Assembly (NCBI GenBank): GCA_016868585.1
Contig: VGGR01000008.1
Coordinates: 1-64,000, forward strand
DNA length: 64,000 nt
Direction: 5' to 3'
Origin: Bacteroidota bacterium
Lineage (GTDB): Bacteria > Bacteroidota > Bacteroidia > Chitinophagales > Chitinophagaceae
Numbering within the stretch: the stretch's first letter is position 1; each line of letters begins with the position of its first letter. This document shows, in pieces, positions 1-8,804 of this stretch. The notes below the pieces were generated by a model. That model saw nothing but the letters and a program-made list of their open reading frames with translations. It searched no databases and was not told the DNA's origin. The translations under genes were made by a program, and so were the position numbers.

Positions 1-73
1 AGAAAAAATGGGATTTGCGGGCAGAGAAGAAGGATTGATGGCAATGGCAACCGTTCTCTTACAGCAATCCTGA
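1..73 (+). CDS. C-terminal fragment of an unidentified protein
   Basis: The second reading frame is open from the left edge and ends at a TGA at 71-73. It gives about 23 residues ending in [13 protein letters not shown]. The piece is too short to assign to a family. It lies 23 bases before dut on the same strand. The dut promoter box falls in that gap, so the two genes need not share a transcript. Confidence 0.5.
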   Translation, partial: EKMGFAGREEGLMAMATVLLQQS

Positions 74-84
74 TAATCCCAACC

Positions 85-92
85 TATCTTTG
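85..92 (+). promoter_or_regulatory. -7 promoter box of dut (TATCTTTG)
   Basis: TATCTTTG is an exact match to the Bacteroidota -7 consensus TAnnTTTG. It ends only four bases before the dut ATG, so transcription would start at or next to the start codon and give a leaderless or nearly leaderless mRNA. No convincing -33 TTTG was found. Confidence 0.6.
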
Positions 93-96
93 CGCG

Positions 97-540
97 ATGC
101 CTGTTTTGTCTATTAAGATTGTTAATCGTTCGTCCAACCCCATACCCTCATATGCTACCGAGGCTGCTGCGGGCATGGATATACGGGCAGCACTTCCCAA
201 TCCTGTTCAATTAGCTCCTGGAGAAAGAAGATTAATTCCAACTGGCCTTTTCATTGAGTTGCCAATCGGTTATGAAGCGCAGGTGCGGCCTCGTAGTGGT
301 TTAGCGCTCAAGCAAGGTATTACCTGTTTGAATGCCCCTGGTACGATTGATGCTGATTATCGTGGTGAAATTGGTGTGATCCTTATCAATCACTCGAATG
401 AAACCCAAGTCATACAACCTGGCGATCGCATTGCCCAACTGGTAGTACAGCCTGTGGTAAGCTGTAGTTGGATCTTTGTATCTGAATTACCTGATTCCAC
501 ACGTGGCCAGGGTGGTTTTGGCCACACGGGATTAAAATGA
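97..540 (+). CDS. dut: dUTP diphosphatase
   Basis: This enzyme hydrolyses dUTP to dUMP and pyrophosphate in the cytoplasm, keeping uracil out of DNA and supplying the dTMP precursor. At 147 residues it has the usual length of the homotrimeric family. All five motifs are present in order: AAAGMDIRA (23-31), [11 protein letters not shown] (64-74), [13 protein letters not shown] (82-94), GDRIAQLV (109-116) and [10 protein letters not shown] (136-145). The last is the mobile C-terminal arm that closes over the nucleotide. The start is supported by the -7 box four bases upstream. It is followed nine bases later by the DUF4292 lipoprotein gene, and the two are probably co-transcribed. Confidence 0.97.
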   Translation: MPVLSIKIVNRSSNPIPSYATEAAAGMDIRAALPNPVQLAPGERRLIPTGLFIELPIGYEAQVRPRSGLALKQGITCLNAPGTIDADYRGEIGVILINHSNETQVIQPGDRIAQLVVQPVVSCSWIFVSELPDSTRGQGGFGHTGLK

Positions 541-549
541 ATCGTATCT

Positions 550-1368
550 ATGCGAATTGTAGTGATACTATTAACGCTGGGTGTATTTTTTACTTCCTGC
601 AGGAGCACAAAAAAAATTCAGACAGCCCTGGTTAAAAGAGACACAATTCAAACGAACATGCTCTCTGATTTGGAGCGTGCCCGATTGGATTCTATTGCAT
701 TTATCCAAGAACAGTATGCACAACTTCAGTCTAAGCGTATACAGTATACCACCTTCAATGCAAAACTGGATGTGAATTATGAGGATGGGACGGGCCAGCA
801 AGTAAATTTAAATGCCCAGTTACGTATGTATAAGGACAGTGTGATTTGGGCCTCGATCACTGCTATTTTGGGCATAGAGGGATTACGTGCTTACATAACC
901 CGTGACTCAGTTAAGTTGTTAGATAAACAAAATAAAATTTACATAGCGCGTAGTGTGGTTTATTTGACTGAGGTAACAGCATTGCCGCTGGATCTGCGCT
1001 CGCTGCAAGACTTGTTGATTGGTAATCCTGTTTTTTTAGATTCATCCTTACACGCTTATAGCAAGGGCAATGGAACTATTTCTTTACAAGGGGCCAATTC
1101 CTTTTTCCGCCTTTTATTTACAATTGCCGAACAAGAGAAAGTGTTGCTTAGCTCTAAATTGGACGATTTGGATTTGACACGTAACCGTACCAGTTTTTTA
1201 GGTTATGCAGACTACGATAATCGTACGGGGGTATACTTTTCCCAACGCAGGAATATTGCCGTATCTGAGAAAAAGAAATTGAATGTAGAATTACGGTTCA
1301 AACACTATGCCTTTAATGAAACGTTAAGTTTTCCATTTAATATCCCCAAAAATTATCGCCGCGGTTGA
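550..1368 (+). CDS. DUF4292-type lipoprotein
   Basis: This is a 272-residue predicted lipoprotein. A hydrophobic leader ends in FFTSC, placing the lipid-anchored Cys at residue 17, followed by the positively charged RSTKK. The rest is beta-rich and resembles the Bacteroidota DUF4292 family, which is thought to be related to the LolA/LolB lipoprotein-carrier fold. Its function is not established. Its position directly before an EnvC-like gene is common in this phylum and suggests an envelope role. The family call rests on recognition of the overall sequence and neighbourhood. Confidence 0.75.
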   Translation: MRIVVILLTLGVFFTSCRSTKKIQTALVKRDTIQTNMLSDLERARLDSIAFIQEQYAQLQSKRIQYTTFNAKLDVNYEDGTGQQVNLNAQLRMYKDSVIWASITAILGIEGLRAYITRDSVKLLDKQNKIYIARSVVYLTEVTALPLDLRSLQDLLIGNPVFLDSSLHAYSKGNGTISLQGANSFFRLLFTIAEQEKVLLSSKLDDLDLTRNRTSFLGYADYDNRTGVYFSQRRNIAVSEKKKLNVELRFKHYAFNETLSFPFNIPKNYRRG

Positions 1369-1409
1369 TGAATAAAATTTATTTTGCACGGAATCGTTAT
1401 AGTAAATCC

Positions 1410-2768
1410 ATGCGGCTTAGCTTTTTAGTTTTTTTATTGTTAGTGATTACTTGCGCTGTCCAGGCCCAACCTGGTGCCGAAAAAGGGCAGTTAGAGAAAG
1501 AAAGACAGGAGATACAAAAAGAACTTAAGGAAATTCAAACCTTATATGAATCTGTTAAAGGGCAGACTAAGAAAACATTGAGTCAACTCAATGTATTGAA
1601 TCGAAAAATCTCTTTGCAGGAACGCTATATCAATAGTATCAGCCGAGAAATTCGTTCTATTGATGATGATATTTATCTGAGTGAACTTGAAATTTATCGG
1701 CTAAACCGACAGTTGGATACATTAAAAGTGCAGTATGCCCGCTCGGTGGCCTATGCCTATAAAAACAGAAGTAATTACGATTATGTCAGTTTTATCTTTT
1801 CAGCCAGCAGCTTTAATGATGCAGTAAAAAGAATTTCTTATCTCAAGAGTTACCGGGATTATCGAGAGAAACAAGTGGGTACCATTTATAAAACCCAGGA
1901 GTTGATTTTGCAACGACGTAAACAGCAGCTCGTTCGTAAAGAACAAAAGCATGTGGCGCTGGAAACACAAACCAAACAAGTGCAAGAGTTGGCCGTACAG
2001 AAAAAGGAAAAAAACGCGGTAGTAGCACAATTGAAGAGTAAGGAAAAGGAATTGTCCAGACAAATTGCTGAGAAAAAGAAAAAAGATCGTGATCTGCAAA
2101 AAGCCGTTTTAGTAATTGTTCGTCGGGAAATTGAATTGGCAAAAAAAGAAGCCGAGGACCGTCGGAAAAAAGAGGAGGAAGAAAAGAAACAATCAAGTGC
2201 CAGTACGGGTTCAACAATTGTCAAAACGGAAACAGCAAAAACTACCGCTCTTACTCCTGCTCCAAGTAATGAGGAGCTGAACGCAGCAGCAAAACGCACG
2301 GACCCCACGCGTAATCCAACAAGTTATTTAGACCTTAATGCCAAGGACATTGCGCTAAACAGCAGTTTTGAAGCTAACCGCTACAAGCTTCCCTGGCCTG
2401 TTGATAATGGAATAGTGGTATTGAAATTTGGTGATAATAAAATTGAAAACACTTTCTTGACCATCGATAATCCAGGTTTAACCATTGCTACACCCAATGC
2501 GGGATCTAATGTAAAATCCATTTTTGAAGGAGAAGTGCGTGGGGTGTATAATTTGGGAGATGGCATGGCAGTTACCATTCGGCATGGGAAATACTTTACC
2601 ACCTATAGTAATTTATCTACTGTCAGTGTTGCCAAGGGGGCCATGGTAAAAACGGGTCAGGTGATTGGTAAAACCGGTAAGGACGATGAGGGAAATGGAG
2701 GTCAGATTGATTTTATCATGACCATGGAGACAAAGAAAATCGATCCGCAAGGTTGGTTACGTCGGTAG
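1410..2768 (+). CDS. EnvC-like murein hydrolase activator (degenerate M23/LytM domain)
   Basis: This secreted protein has a signal peptide (MRLSFLVFLLLVITCAVQAQ), a long charged coiled coil to about residue 260, a low-complexity Ser/Thr/Lys linker and a C-terminal LytM (peptidase M23) domain. The zinc site looks broken. HGKYFTTYSNL keeps one His, but the block that normally reads LHFE is QIDFIM, and the HxxxD segment is also lost. This is the pattern of EnvC-type proteins, which activate amidases rather than cut peptidoglycan themselves. The start at 1410 is chosen because the signal peptide begins there. An in-frame ATG at 1368 overlaps the previous stop (TGATG) and would add 14 residues. 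Confidence 0.88.
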   Translation: MRLSFLVFLLLVITCAVQAQPGAEKGQLEKERQEIQKELKEIQTLYESVKGQTKKTLSQLNVLNRKISLQERYINSISREIRSIDDDIYLSELEIYRLNRQLDTLKVQYARSVAYAYKNRSNYDYVSFIFSASSFNDAVKRISYLKSYRDYREKQVGTIYKTQELILQRRKQQLVRKEQKHVALETQTKQVQELAVQKKEKNAVVAQLKSKEKELSRQIAEKKKKDRDLQKAVLVIVRREIELAKKEAEDRRKKEEEEKKQSSASTGSTIVKTETAKTTALTPAPSNEELNAAAKRTDPTRNPTSYLDLNAKDIALNSSFEANRYKLPWPVDNGIVVLKFGDNKIENTFLTIDNPGLTIATPNAGSNVKSIFEGEVRGVYNLGDGMAVTIRHGKYFTTYSNLSTVSVAKGAMVKTGQVIGKTGKDDEGNGGQIDFIMTMETKKIDPQGWLRR

Positions 2769-3893
2769 TCAATTTTTTACAAAACGACTATAGAGTTTCT
2801 CGTATTGAGGAACAATATGATGAATGTCAAACTTACAAGCCTGTTTGTAGGCATTGTTGCGAAATGACAGGTGCGTGCTTTCACTTTGGAGTAGTTGCAT
2901 CACTTGCTGGCTCATGGTATTGATATCTCCTACTTGGCTGAGAAAGCCTGTTTGACCATGTATATTGATTTCAGCAAGTCCTCCTGCATCGGTAGATACC
3001 ACCGGAACTTTTGCAGCCATAGCTTCCAGTGCAGCCAATCCAAAACTTTCGTATTCAGAGGTAAGTAAAAATACATCGGCAATAGCCAAAATATCCTCCA
3101 TCTGCTCTTGCTTGCCTACAAACAACACGTTTTCGCTCACGCCTAATTCGCGGCTTAGATCTTCAGCCACACTACGCTCCGGGCCATCTCCAACAAATAA
3201 AAGTTTGCTGGGAATTTTAGCATGAACATTGGCAAAAATCCGAACCACATCGGGTACACGTTTTATTTTTCGGAAGTTGGAAGCGTGGAGCAGAATACGT
3301 TCGCCCGAAGGGGCAATTGCTTTTCTAAAGGCATCGATAGGTTTACGGTTAAAACGGGTTACATCCACAAAATTCATGATCACCTCTATTTCTTTGTTAA
3401 TCTTGAAGTGTCTGAAGGTCTCCTCTCGGAGGTTGTGAGAGACCGCTGTGATGGCATCGCTCTCATTGATAGAAAAAGTAACAACCGGTGCATAGGTTTT
3501 GTCACGACCCACCAGTGTAATATCCGTTCCATGAAGGGTTGTAATAAATGGGATCTGAATTTTTTCATTAGCCAAAATTTGTTTTGCTAAATATGCGGCA
3601 GAGGCATGTGGAATGGCATAATGAACATGCAATAAATCCAAACGATGGTTTTTTATCACATCCACCAGCGTACTGGCTAAGGCTGTTTCGTATGGGGGGA
3701 AATCAAATAAGGGGTAGGTAGGTACCTGCACTTCATGATAAAAAATATTGGGAACAAAACGTTCCAGCCGAACGGGTTGCTGATAAGTTACAAAATGAAC
3801 CTCATGATTTTTTTGAGCCAACGCTTTCCCCAGCTCTGTGGCTAATACGCCTGAGCCACCAAAAGTCGGATAACAAACTATACCTATTTTCAT
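2769..3893 (-). CDS. bshA: N-acetyl-alpha-D-glucosaminyl L-malate synthase BshA
   Basis: This GT4-family glycosyltransferase joins GlcNAc from UDP-GlcNAc to L-malate, the first step of bacillithiol synthesis. The 374-residue length is typical. The N-terminus MKIGIVCYPTFGGSGV carries the glycine-rich acceptor loop, LLHVHYAIPHA is characteristic of BshA, and the nucleotide-sugar E-x7-E motif lies in YESFGLAALEAMA near residue 285. A perfect -7 box lies 16 bases upstream of the ATG. No bshB or bshC is visible in the window. The gene ends one base after the converging EnvC-like gene. Confidence 0.93.
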   Translation of the reverse strand: MKIGIVCYPTFGGSGVLATELGKALAQKNHEVHFVTYQQPVRLERFVPNIFYHEVQVPTYPLFDFPPYETALASTLVDVIKNHRLDLLHVHYAIPHASAAYLAKQILANEKIQIPFITTLHGTDITLVGRDKTYAPVVTFSINESDAITAVSHNLREETFRHFKINKEIEVIMNFVDVTRFNRKPIDAFRKAIAPSGERILLHASNFRKIKRVPDVVRIFANVHAKIPSKLLFVGDGPERSVAEDLSRELGVSENVLFVGKQEQMEDILAIADVFLLTSEYESFGLAALEAMAAKVPVVSTDAGGLAEINIHGQTGFLSQVGDINTMSQQVMQLLQSESTHLSFRNNAYKQACKFDIHHIVPQYEKLYSRFVKN

Positions 3894-3909
3894 ACATGTA
3901 ACGGGTTTG

Positions 3910-3917
3910 CAAAGGTA
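3910..3917 (-). promoter_or_regulatory. -7 promoter box of bshA (TACCTTTG)
   Basis: The minus strand reads TACCTTTG, an exact TAnnTTTG match, ending 16 bases before the bshA ATG. A short untranslated leader is expected. No clear -33 element is seen. Confidence 0.6.
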
Positions 3918-3983
3918 GGTTATTTAAAAGGAGCATCTGCCTGCACAGGATTCTTTACCTTCAGGAATCAAAACAAGTAAGCT

Positions 3984-5366
3984 ATGCTTCTGTTCAATCG
4001 ACTAGTACTTTTAGTAAGCCTTATTTGCACGGGAGTGGTGCAGGCGCAATCTGTGGATTCTATTTTTATTCGTCAATTAGCCGATGAAATTTTCTTACGT
4101 TCCAAGGCCTACGAGAATCTTCGCGTATTGACCAAAAATATCGGACCTCGTTTAGCGGGCTCTTCCGGAATGGTCAAGGCTGAAAAATGGGGCTTGGCTG
4201 CCATGCAAGCGGCTGGTGCGGATCAAGCATGGATGCAAGAATCTATGGTCCCACATTGGGTGCGGGGTGGAACAGACAAAGCAACAACGATGGTGAATAC
4301 GGTTGCTGGAAAACGAGGAGTTTCCTTGGATGTGGTAGCGTTGGGTAATTCAATTGGGTCAGGACCAAAGGGGATTACGGCGGAAGTTGTGGAGGTAAAA
4401 TCCTTTGAGGAATTGGAATTGAAAAAGGAGCAGGTTAAAGGGAAAATTGTTTTTTACAACTATCCTTTCAATGCCACTTTTGTAAAAACCTTTCAAGCAT
4501 ACGGAGATGCCAGTAAATACAGGGGACAGGGTCCTTCACAGGCTGCAAAATATGGAGCTGTGGGAACCATTGTGAGAAGTATGAGTCATGGTGCCAATAA
4601 TCATCCGCATACGGGCTCCACTCGATACGATAGTTTGTATGCTAAAATTCCAGCGGTGGCAATTGGGTTGGTAGATGCAGATCAATTAAGTCAGTGGCTT
4701 GAAAAACAAACCGTAAAGGTTAAGCTTGAAACACATGGTTATTTTTTACCAGACACCATTGGGCATAATATCATTGGAGAATTAAAGGGAACAGCATTTC
4801 CTGATCAGATCATTACAGTAGGTGGGCATTTGGATAGCTGGGATAATTGTGAAGGGGCACATGATGATGGGGCAGGTTGTGTACAAACAATTGAGATACT
4901 GCGCGCCTTCAAGGCAATTGGGTATCAACCAAGACATACTATTCGTTTTGTGCTTTTTGCCAATGAGGAAAATGGATTACGTGGTGGAACCAAATATGCG
5001 GAGGAAGCAAAGGAGAAAAATGAAAAACACATTTTTGCATTAGAAAGTGATGCGGGTGGCTTTACTCCGAGGGGTTTTGGATTTTCAGTTTCTGATGAAC
5101 AGTTTCAAAAGATAATGCAGTGGCAACCCTTGATTTCGCCGTATGGTTGTTCGGAGTTTTCTCGAGGAGGCGGCGGTGCCGACATAGGGCCGTTGAGGCG
5201 CCTATTCAATACGCCGGTGGCTGGCTTGCAACCCGATTCGCAGCGGTATTTTGATTACCACCACGCACGCAATGATGTCTTTGAGGCGGTCAATAAGCGA
5301 GAGTTGGAGTTAGGTGCAATAAATATGGCGGCCCTGCTATACCTGATAGACCGGTATGGATTATGA
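3984..5366 (+). CDS. M28 family zinc metallopeptidase, secreted
   Basis: This is a 460-residue secreted aminopeptidase-type enzyme. The signal peptide ends at VVQAQ (about residue 22), a protease-associated (PA) type insert occupies roughly 130-250, and the M28 catalytic domain follows. Zinc ligands and catalytic residues can be read directly: GGHLDSWD (His282, Asp284), HDDGAG (Asp294/295), NEENGLRGG (Glu328/329), ESDAGG (Asp356) and FDYHHARND near 434. It probably trims peptides in the periplasm or outside the cell. Its exact specificity cannot be read from sequence. The stop overlaps the next ATG by four bases (ATGA), so the two genes are probably translationally coupled. Confidence 0.93.
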   Translation: MLLFNRLVLLVSLICTGVVQAQSVDSIFIRQLADEIFLRSKAYENLRVLTKNIGPRLAGSSGMVKAEKWGLAAMQAAGADQAWMQESMVPHWVRGGTDKATTMVNTVAGKRGVSLDVVALGNSIGSGPKGITAEVVEVKSFEELELKKEQVKGKIVFYNYPFNATFVKTFQAYGDASKYRGQGPSQAAKYGAVGTIVRSMSHGANNHPHTGSTRYDSLYAKIPAVAIGLVDADQLSQWLEKQTVKVKLETHGYFLPDTIGHNIIGELKGTAFPDQIITVGGHLDSWDNCEGAHDDGAGCVQTIEILRAFKAIGYQPRHTIRFVLFANEENGLRGGTKYAEEAKEKNEKHIFALESDAGGFTPRGFGFSVSDEQFQKIMQWQPLISPYGCSEFSRGGGGADIGPLRRLFNTPVAGLQPDSQRYFDYHHARNDVFEAVNKRELELGAINMAALLYLIDRYGL

Positions 5367-6262
5367 TCAGCAAGCGTGTTCTAATGGTTAGACCCCATGC
5401 CTTTGGGCATAACCCGCAAACGGCGGTCAATAATCTTTTTCAGCTCAAGACGACAAGGGATGCTGTTCCTGAGAAAGCACTGCATGAATTTGACACGCTG
5501 GTCACAGTTCTACAAACTAGAGGGGTAGAGGTTCATGTGGTGCAGGACACTGAAGATCCACATACCCCGGATGCTCTCTTTCCCAACAATTGGATTTCTT
5601 TTCACGAAACGGGTCAGTTTTTTTTATATCCGATGTTTGCGGCGAACAGGCGTGCCGAGCGCAAGGCTTCGGTGCTAAAATATGTGGCGCAGCAATTTTC
5701 TTCTTTTCAGAGGGTCGATCTCTCTTTTTATGAGCAAGAAGATTTTTTTTTAGAGGGAACGGGTAGTATGGTGCTTGATCGTGATGCTAAAATTGCCTAT
5801 GCGTGCCGCAGTCCTCGAACTCACGAAAGAGTACTAAGGGATTTTTGTACGCTTGCCGGTTACACACCATGTATTTTTGACGCCACCGATCTCTTAGGCT
5901 ATCCTTATTATCATACCAATGTAATGATGACCGTAACAAGGCGCCATGTTATTGTATGTTTGGACAGTATTGTAAACGAGGTGCAACGGCAACAATTGAA
6001 GTCCTTTATTCAAGAATCAAAAAAGCAATTATTAGTGATTACACGCAAGCAGGTTACTTCGTTTGCAGGTAACATGCTCGAACTTCAGGGTCATGATGTC
6101 CTGCCATTACTGGTCATGAGTACGCAAGCCTTTCTGTCGTTGACCCCCTTGCAATGTGAGCAAATAAGCTGCTATAACGAAATAGTGCACTGTTCGCTTT
6201 CCACGATAGAAGAAGCCGGGGGTGGCAGCGCTCGTTGTATGCTCACTGAGATACCGGGCTAA
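5363..6262 (+). CDS. ctlX: CtlX-like citrulline/arginine hydrolase (amidinotransferase fold)
   Basis: This 299-residue cytoplasmic protein belongs to the guanidino-group modifying superfamily (arginine deiminase/amidinotransferase fold). The family signature PNNWISFHETG is near residue 75 and DFFLEGTGSMVLDR near 130. The catalytic nucleophile is Cys292 in GGGSARCML, almost at the C-terminus. It matches the group annotated as citrulline utilisation hydrolase CtlX. Whether the substrate is citrulline, arginine or a related compound is inference. Coupling to the M28 peptidase suggests a peptide-to-amino-acid nitrogen salvage pair. Confidence 0.85.
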   Translation: MISKRVLMVRPHAFGHNPQTAVNNLFQLKTTRDAVPEKALHEFDTLVTVLQTRGVEVHVVQDTEDPHTPDALFPNNWISFHETGQFFLYPMFAANRRAERKASVLKYVAQQFSSFQRVDLSFYEQEDFFLEGTGSMVLDRDAKIAYACRSPRTHERVLRDFCTLAGYTPCIFDATDLLGYPYYHTNVMMTVTRRHVIVCLDSIVNEVQRQQLKSFIQESKKQLLVITRKQVTSFAGNMLELQGHDVLPLLVMSTQAFLSLTPLQCEQISCYNEIVHCSLSTIEEAGGGSARCMLTEIPG

Positions 6263-6958
6263 TCAGCGATCGGGGAGCACTAAAAAAATAACGGGACGAT
6301 TGTGCAGGTTTGGCAGGCGTTTTTCCCACTCGGCCACCGTTCGGGTACGAACCCACTCAGCGGGTCCTGTCAGCTCTACTGCCAGACAAAGAAGCGTAGA
6401 TGGCTGCAGATGCCTGAGCAGCGCTCTAAACAATTGATCATTTCGGTAAGGGGTTTCAATAAAAAGTTGTGTGGTATTTTCTTTTTTGGCAGCGGACTCT
6501 ATATGTCGAATCATTTTTTCTCTCGCTTTCTCTTCTATCGGCAAATAACCAATAAAATGAAACTGTTGCCCATTGCCTCCACTGGCCATTAAAGCAAGTA
6601 AGATCGAACTGGGTCCAACGAGGGGTTTAATTGTGGCACCGTGTCGGTGTGCAAGTGCGATCAGCTCTTGCCCCGGATCGGCAACACCCGGACAACCGGC
6701 TTCGCTGACAATACCGATAATATCGTTGGTCTGGAGTATATTTAAGAAAGCAGCTGTGGTAGCGGGCTCACCGATCGTATGCCATGTATATTCATCGATG
6801 ACCATTTCTTTCCAGCACTTCTTGAAATAACGACGGCAGGTTCGTTTGTTTTCGACAAAAAACACCTTGCATTCTTTAATGGCCTCCATTACATAGCCGG
6901 GTAGCACCTGCGTGACCTCGGGATGTAGCGGGGAGGGTATCAGATAAACGGTGGTCAT
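6263..6958 (-). CDS. RsmI-like SAM-dependent methyltransferase (tetrapyrrole methylase family)
   Basis: This is a 231-residue member of the tetrapyrrole methylase family, close to RsmI, which 2'-O-methylates C1402 of 16S rRNA. SEAGCPGVADPG (near 85-97) and LVGPSSILLALMASG (near 112-126) are the SAM-site and family motifs. The N-terminus reads VYLIPSPL instead of the usual GTPIGN of canonical RsmI, and the protein is shorter. It is probably the RsmI-like paralogue common in Bacteroidota rather than RsmI itself. It overlaps the upstream EI24 gene by four bases. It ends directly against the end of the CtlX-like gene. Confidence 0.85.
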   Translation of the reverse strand: MTTVYLIPSPLHPEVTQVLPGYVMEAIKECKVFFVENKRTCRRYFKKCWKEMVIDEYTWHTIGEPATTAAFLNILQTNDIIGIVSEAGCPGVADPGQELIALAHRHGATIKPLVGPSSILLALMASGGNGQQFHFIGYLPIEEKAREKMIRHIESAAKKENTTQLFIETPYRNDQLFRALLRHLQPSTLLCLAVELTGPAEWVRTRTVAEWEKRLPNLHNRPVIFLVLPDR

Positions 6959-7698
6959 ACTTTTTTTATCTGTCGTACACTAAATGTAGCTGCAATTATT
7001 GCATAAGCGGGCGCGAGCAACACAAATAAATGCATCGCAAAAAATAATAGTCCGTTTCCAATGGCCAGTCCTTTATGGTGGCTGCAAAAAACGGCACTTT
7101 GCGAGGGGGTTAATTGACTGCGCGCAAAAGAATAGTCCAGCATTGCGAATCCAAAGTAATAACCTTGCATCAATAGCCCGATCAATGGGGTAATCCATCC
7201 TGCAACAGGAATCAGTGCCAGTAAAATCAATCCCCCAAAATAGAGCGCTTCCAGCCCGGTATTTTTTATTGCTAACCGAATTCCTCGTTGAGCGTCTTTC
7301 CAAACAACATCCCAGTAAAACCGATGTTGGTTATTTTCAAGCAATGCTTCTGTCTTTTCACTCAGATAGGCAAAGGCTGGAGCACCCACAACCAGAATTA
7401 GGTTTTTAAAAAGGGCAAAATAAAATAGAAGCAGTACTAGTCTCAACATCATCCCGTTCATCACAAACAAAAAACTGAGCCATTCACTTCTTTCTTTTTG
7501 CAACCATTGTTCAATTCCCAGCGTGGCACTCATCCAGCTGACCGCATCATTGGAAGAAATAACAAAGAGGATCAATCCAATGACGGCAAATAAGGAGTAC
7601 AAGATCCCCGGCCAAAGAACTCCTCGCAGCAGATTTTGTTGCTGAATAAAATGGCGTGCCTCCTGCCAGGAGCGAAATGCAATTACAATCTCTTTCAA
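6955..7698 (-). CDS. EI24 domain (CysZ-like) membrane protein
   Basis: This 247-residue integral membrane protein has about four to six hydrophobic segments, including one near 30-50 (LWPGILYSLFAVIGLILFVI), one near 85-105 and the pair around 150-190. The block GLLMQGYYFGFAMLDYSF is the conserved EI24/CysZ signature. CysZ carries sulphate in some bacteria, but the substrate of this group in Bacteroidota is unknown. It is four bases overlapped with the downstream methyltransferase gene. Confidence 0.8.
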   Translation of the reverse strand: MKEIVIAFRSWQEARHFIQQQNLLRGVLWPGILYSLFAVIGLILFVISSNDAVSWMSATLGIEQWLQKERSEWLSFLFVMNGMMLRLVLLLFYFALFKNLILVVGAPAFAYLSEKTEALLENNQHRFYWDVVWKDAQRGIRLAIKNTGLEALYFGGLILLALIPVAGWITPLIGLLMQGYYFGFAMLDYSFARSQLTPSQSAVFCSHHKGLAIGNGLLFFAMHLFVLLAPAYAIIAATFSVRQIKKV

Positions 7699-7720
7699 AA
7701 CTGTATTTTAATAGTAACCG

Positions 7721-8734
7721 TTAGAAAGTGGGACAGTTGAGTCTTTTGAGACTGGGGTCAGACGGCTTTTTGATATAGATCAGTGAGATTTCTAAACCAC
7801 CTCTTGCGTTAGAGGCAGGTTTTAAAATGGACGTGTTGGCATCGTAACTAGCACCCAATCTGAGTCCACTAAACTCAAGACCAATGTATGGGATCACCGC
7901 ATCATTCAATCGGTACCAGCTACCCAAGTATACATTCACAGGGTTATCCTCATTTCTGTTGACGCTGTAGGAGAACGCTGCCCCTAGGATAGTGTTTGTT
8001 GCTTTTGATTGCATGCTATGATTAGCTGCCAGGTGGATATAGTGGTAACCACCAACGGGAATCCTACCACCAGCTTGAAGCGTGGTACGTGTGTTGAGAA
8101 TATACTGACCACCTTGAAAACTTTCTTTAGGGCGGTTGAGATGATACATAGAAGCCCCCAGATAAAAATTGTTATACCCATTGGTAGTGCCACTATATAG
8201 TAATCCGGCACTTAGATCAAAGTAGCCAAGGCTAAGTTGACGACTATCAAAAATTTCGCTGGTTACCCCTGTGAATCCAAGCGGCGTTAACTGATCGGCA
8301 AAAACTACTTTGCTGACATCCAATCGTTTATTTACAAATGCACCTTGAAATCCAACACCAATTTGATGAAAACCATCTTCGTCCAATCCTTTATGGTAAG
8401 AAAAAGAAGCCCCTGCATAGTTGGAAACAAGAATTCCATCACCTGCCACATCTGTCATCCCCAATAAACCCACTCCCATATTATCAGAGCTGATCAATCG
8501 GTTTCTCATCATCCCAAAGTCAACGGAAACGGTTTTGGTGACAAATGCATTTTCAATTGTTGGCCACTGGTTACGATAATTACCTGCTACCCGAACTGCG
8601 CCATCAAATTTTCCGGTAAGGGCAGGGTTGAGGGTTAAGGGCGAAGCAAAAAATTGTGAAAAATTAGGATCCTGAGCCTTGATTATCAAGACTTGAGCAA
8701 TAATGAGGGTCAGGCTAAGGATAATTCTTCGCAT
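7721..8734 (-). CDS. Type IX secretion system outer-membrane protein, PorP/SprF family
   Basis: This is a 337-residue outer-membrane beta-barrel protein. The signal peptide ends near AQ at residue 20 and is followed by the family hallmark DPNFSQFFASPLTLNPALTG. PorP/SprF proteins belong to the type IX secretion and gliding machinery of Bacteroidota. Many paralogues are found alone or paired with substrates rather than beside porK-N. Here none of the core secretion genes is nearby, so this is an orphan paralogue. It sits 70 bases downstream of upp. Confidence 0.9.
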   Translation of the reverse strand: MRRIILSLTLIIAQVLIIKAQDPNFSQFFASPLTLNPALTGKFDGAVRVAGNYRNQWPTIENAFVTKTVSVDFGMMRNRLISSDNMGVGLLGMTDVAGDGILVSNYAGASFSYHKGLDEDGFHQIGVGFQGAFVNKRLDVSKVVFADQLTPLGFTGVTSEIFDSRQLSLGYFDLSAGLLYSGTTNGYNNFYLGASMYHLNRPKESFQGGQYILNTRTTLQAGGRIPVGGYHYIHLAANHSMQSKATNTILGAAFSYSVNRNEDNPVNVYLGSWYRLNDAVIPYIGLEFSGLRLGASYDANTSILKPASNARGGLEISLIYIKKPSDPSLKRLNCPTF

Positions 8735-8804
8735 AGGTCTTTAAAAAACGGGCAAACAGGATCTTTAATTGTGAGACTGGCAAGTTACGATTTTTAGGGC
8801 AAAA

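Noticed and set aside
1800-2308. Three overlapping minus-strand frames rich in Phe, Ser and Leu opposite the EnvC-like gene
   Set aside because: They are antisense shadows of a Lys/Glu-rich coiled coil. Their composition mirrors its codons and they have no start context or homology that I recognise.
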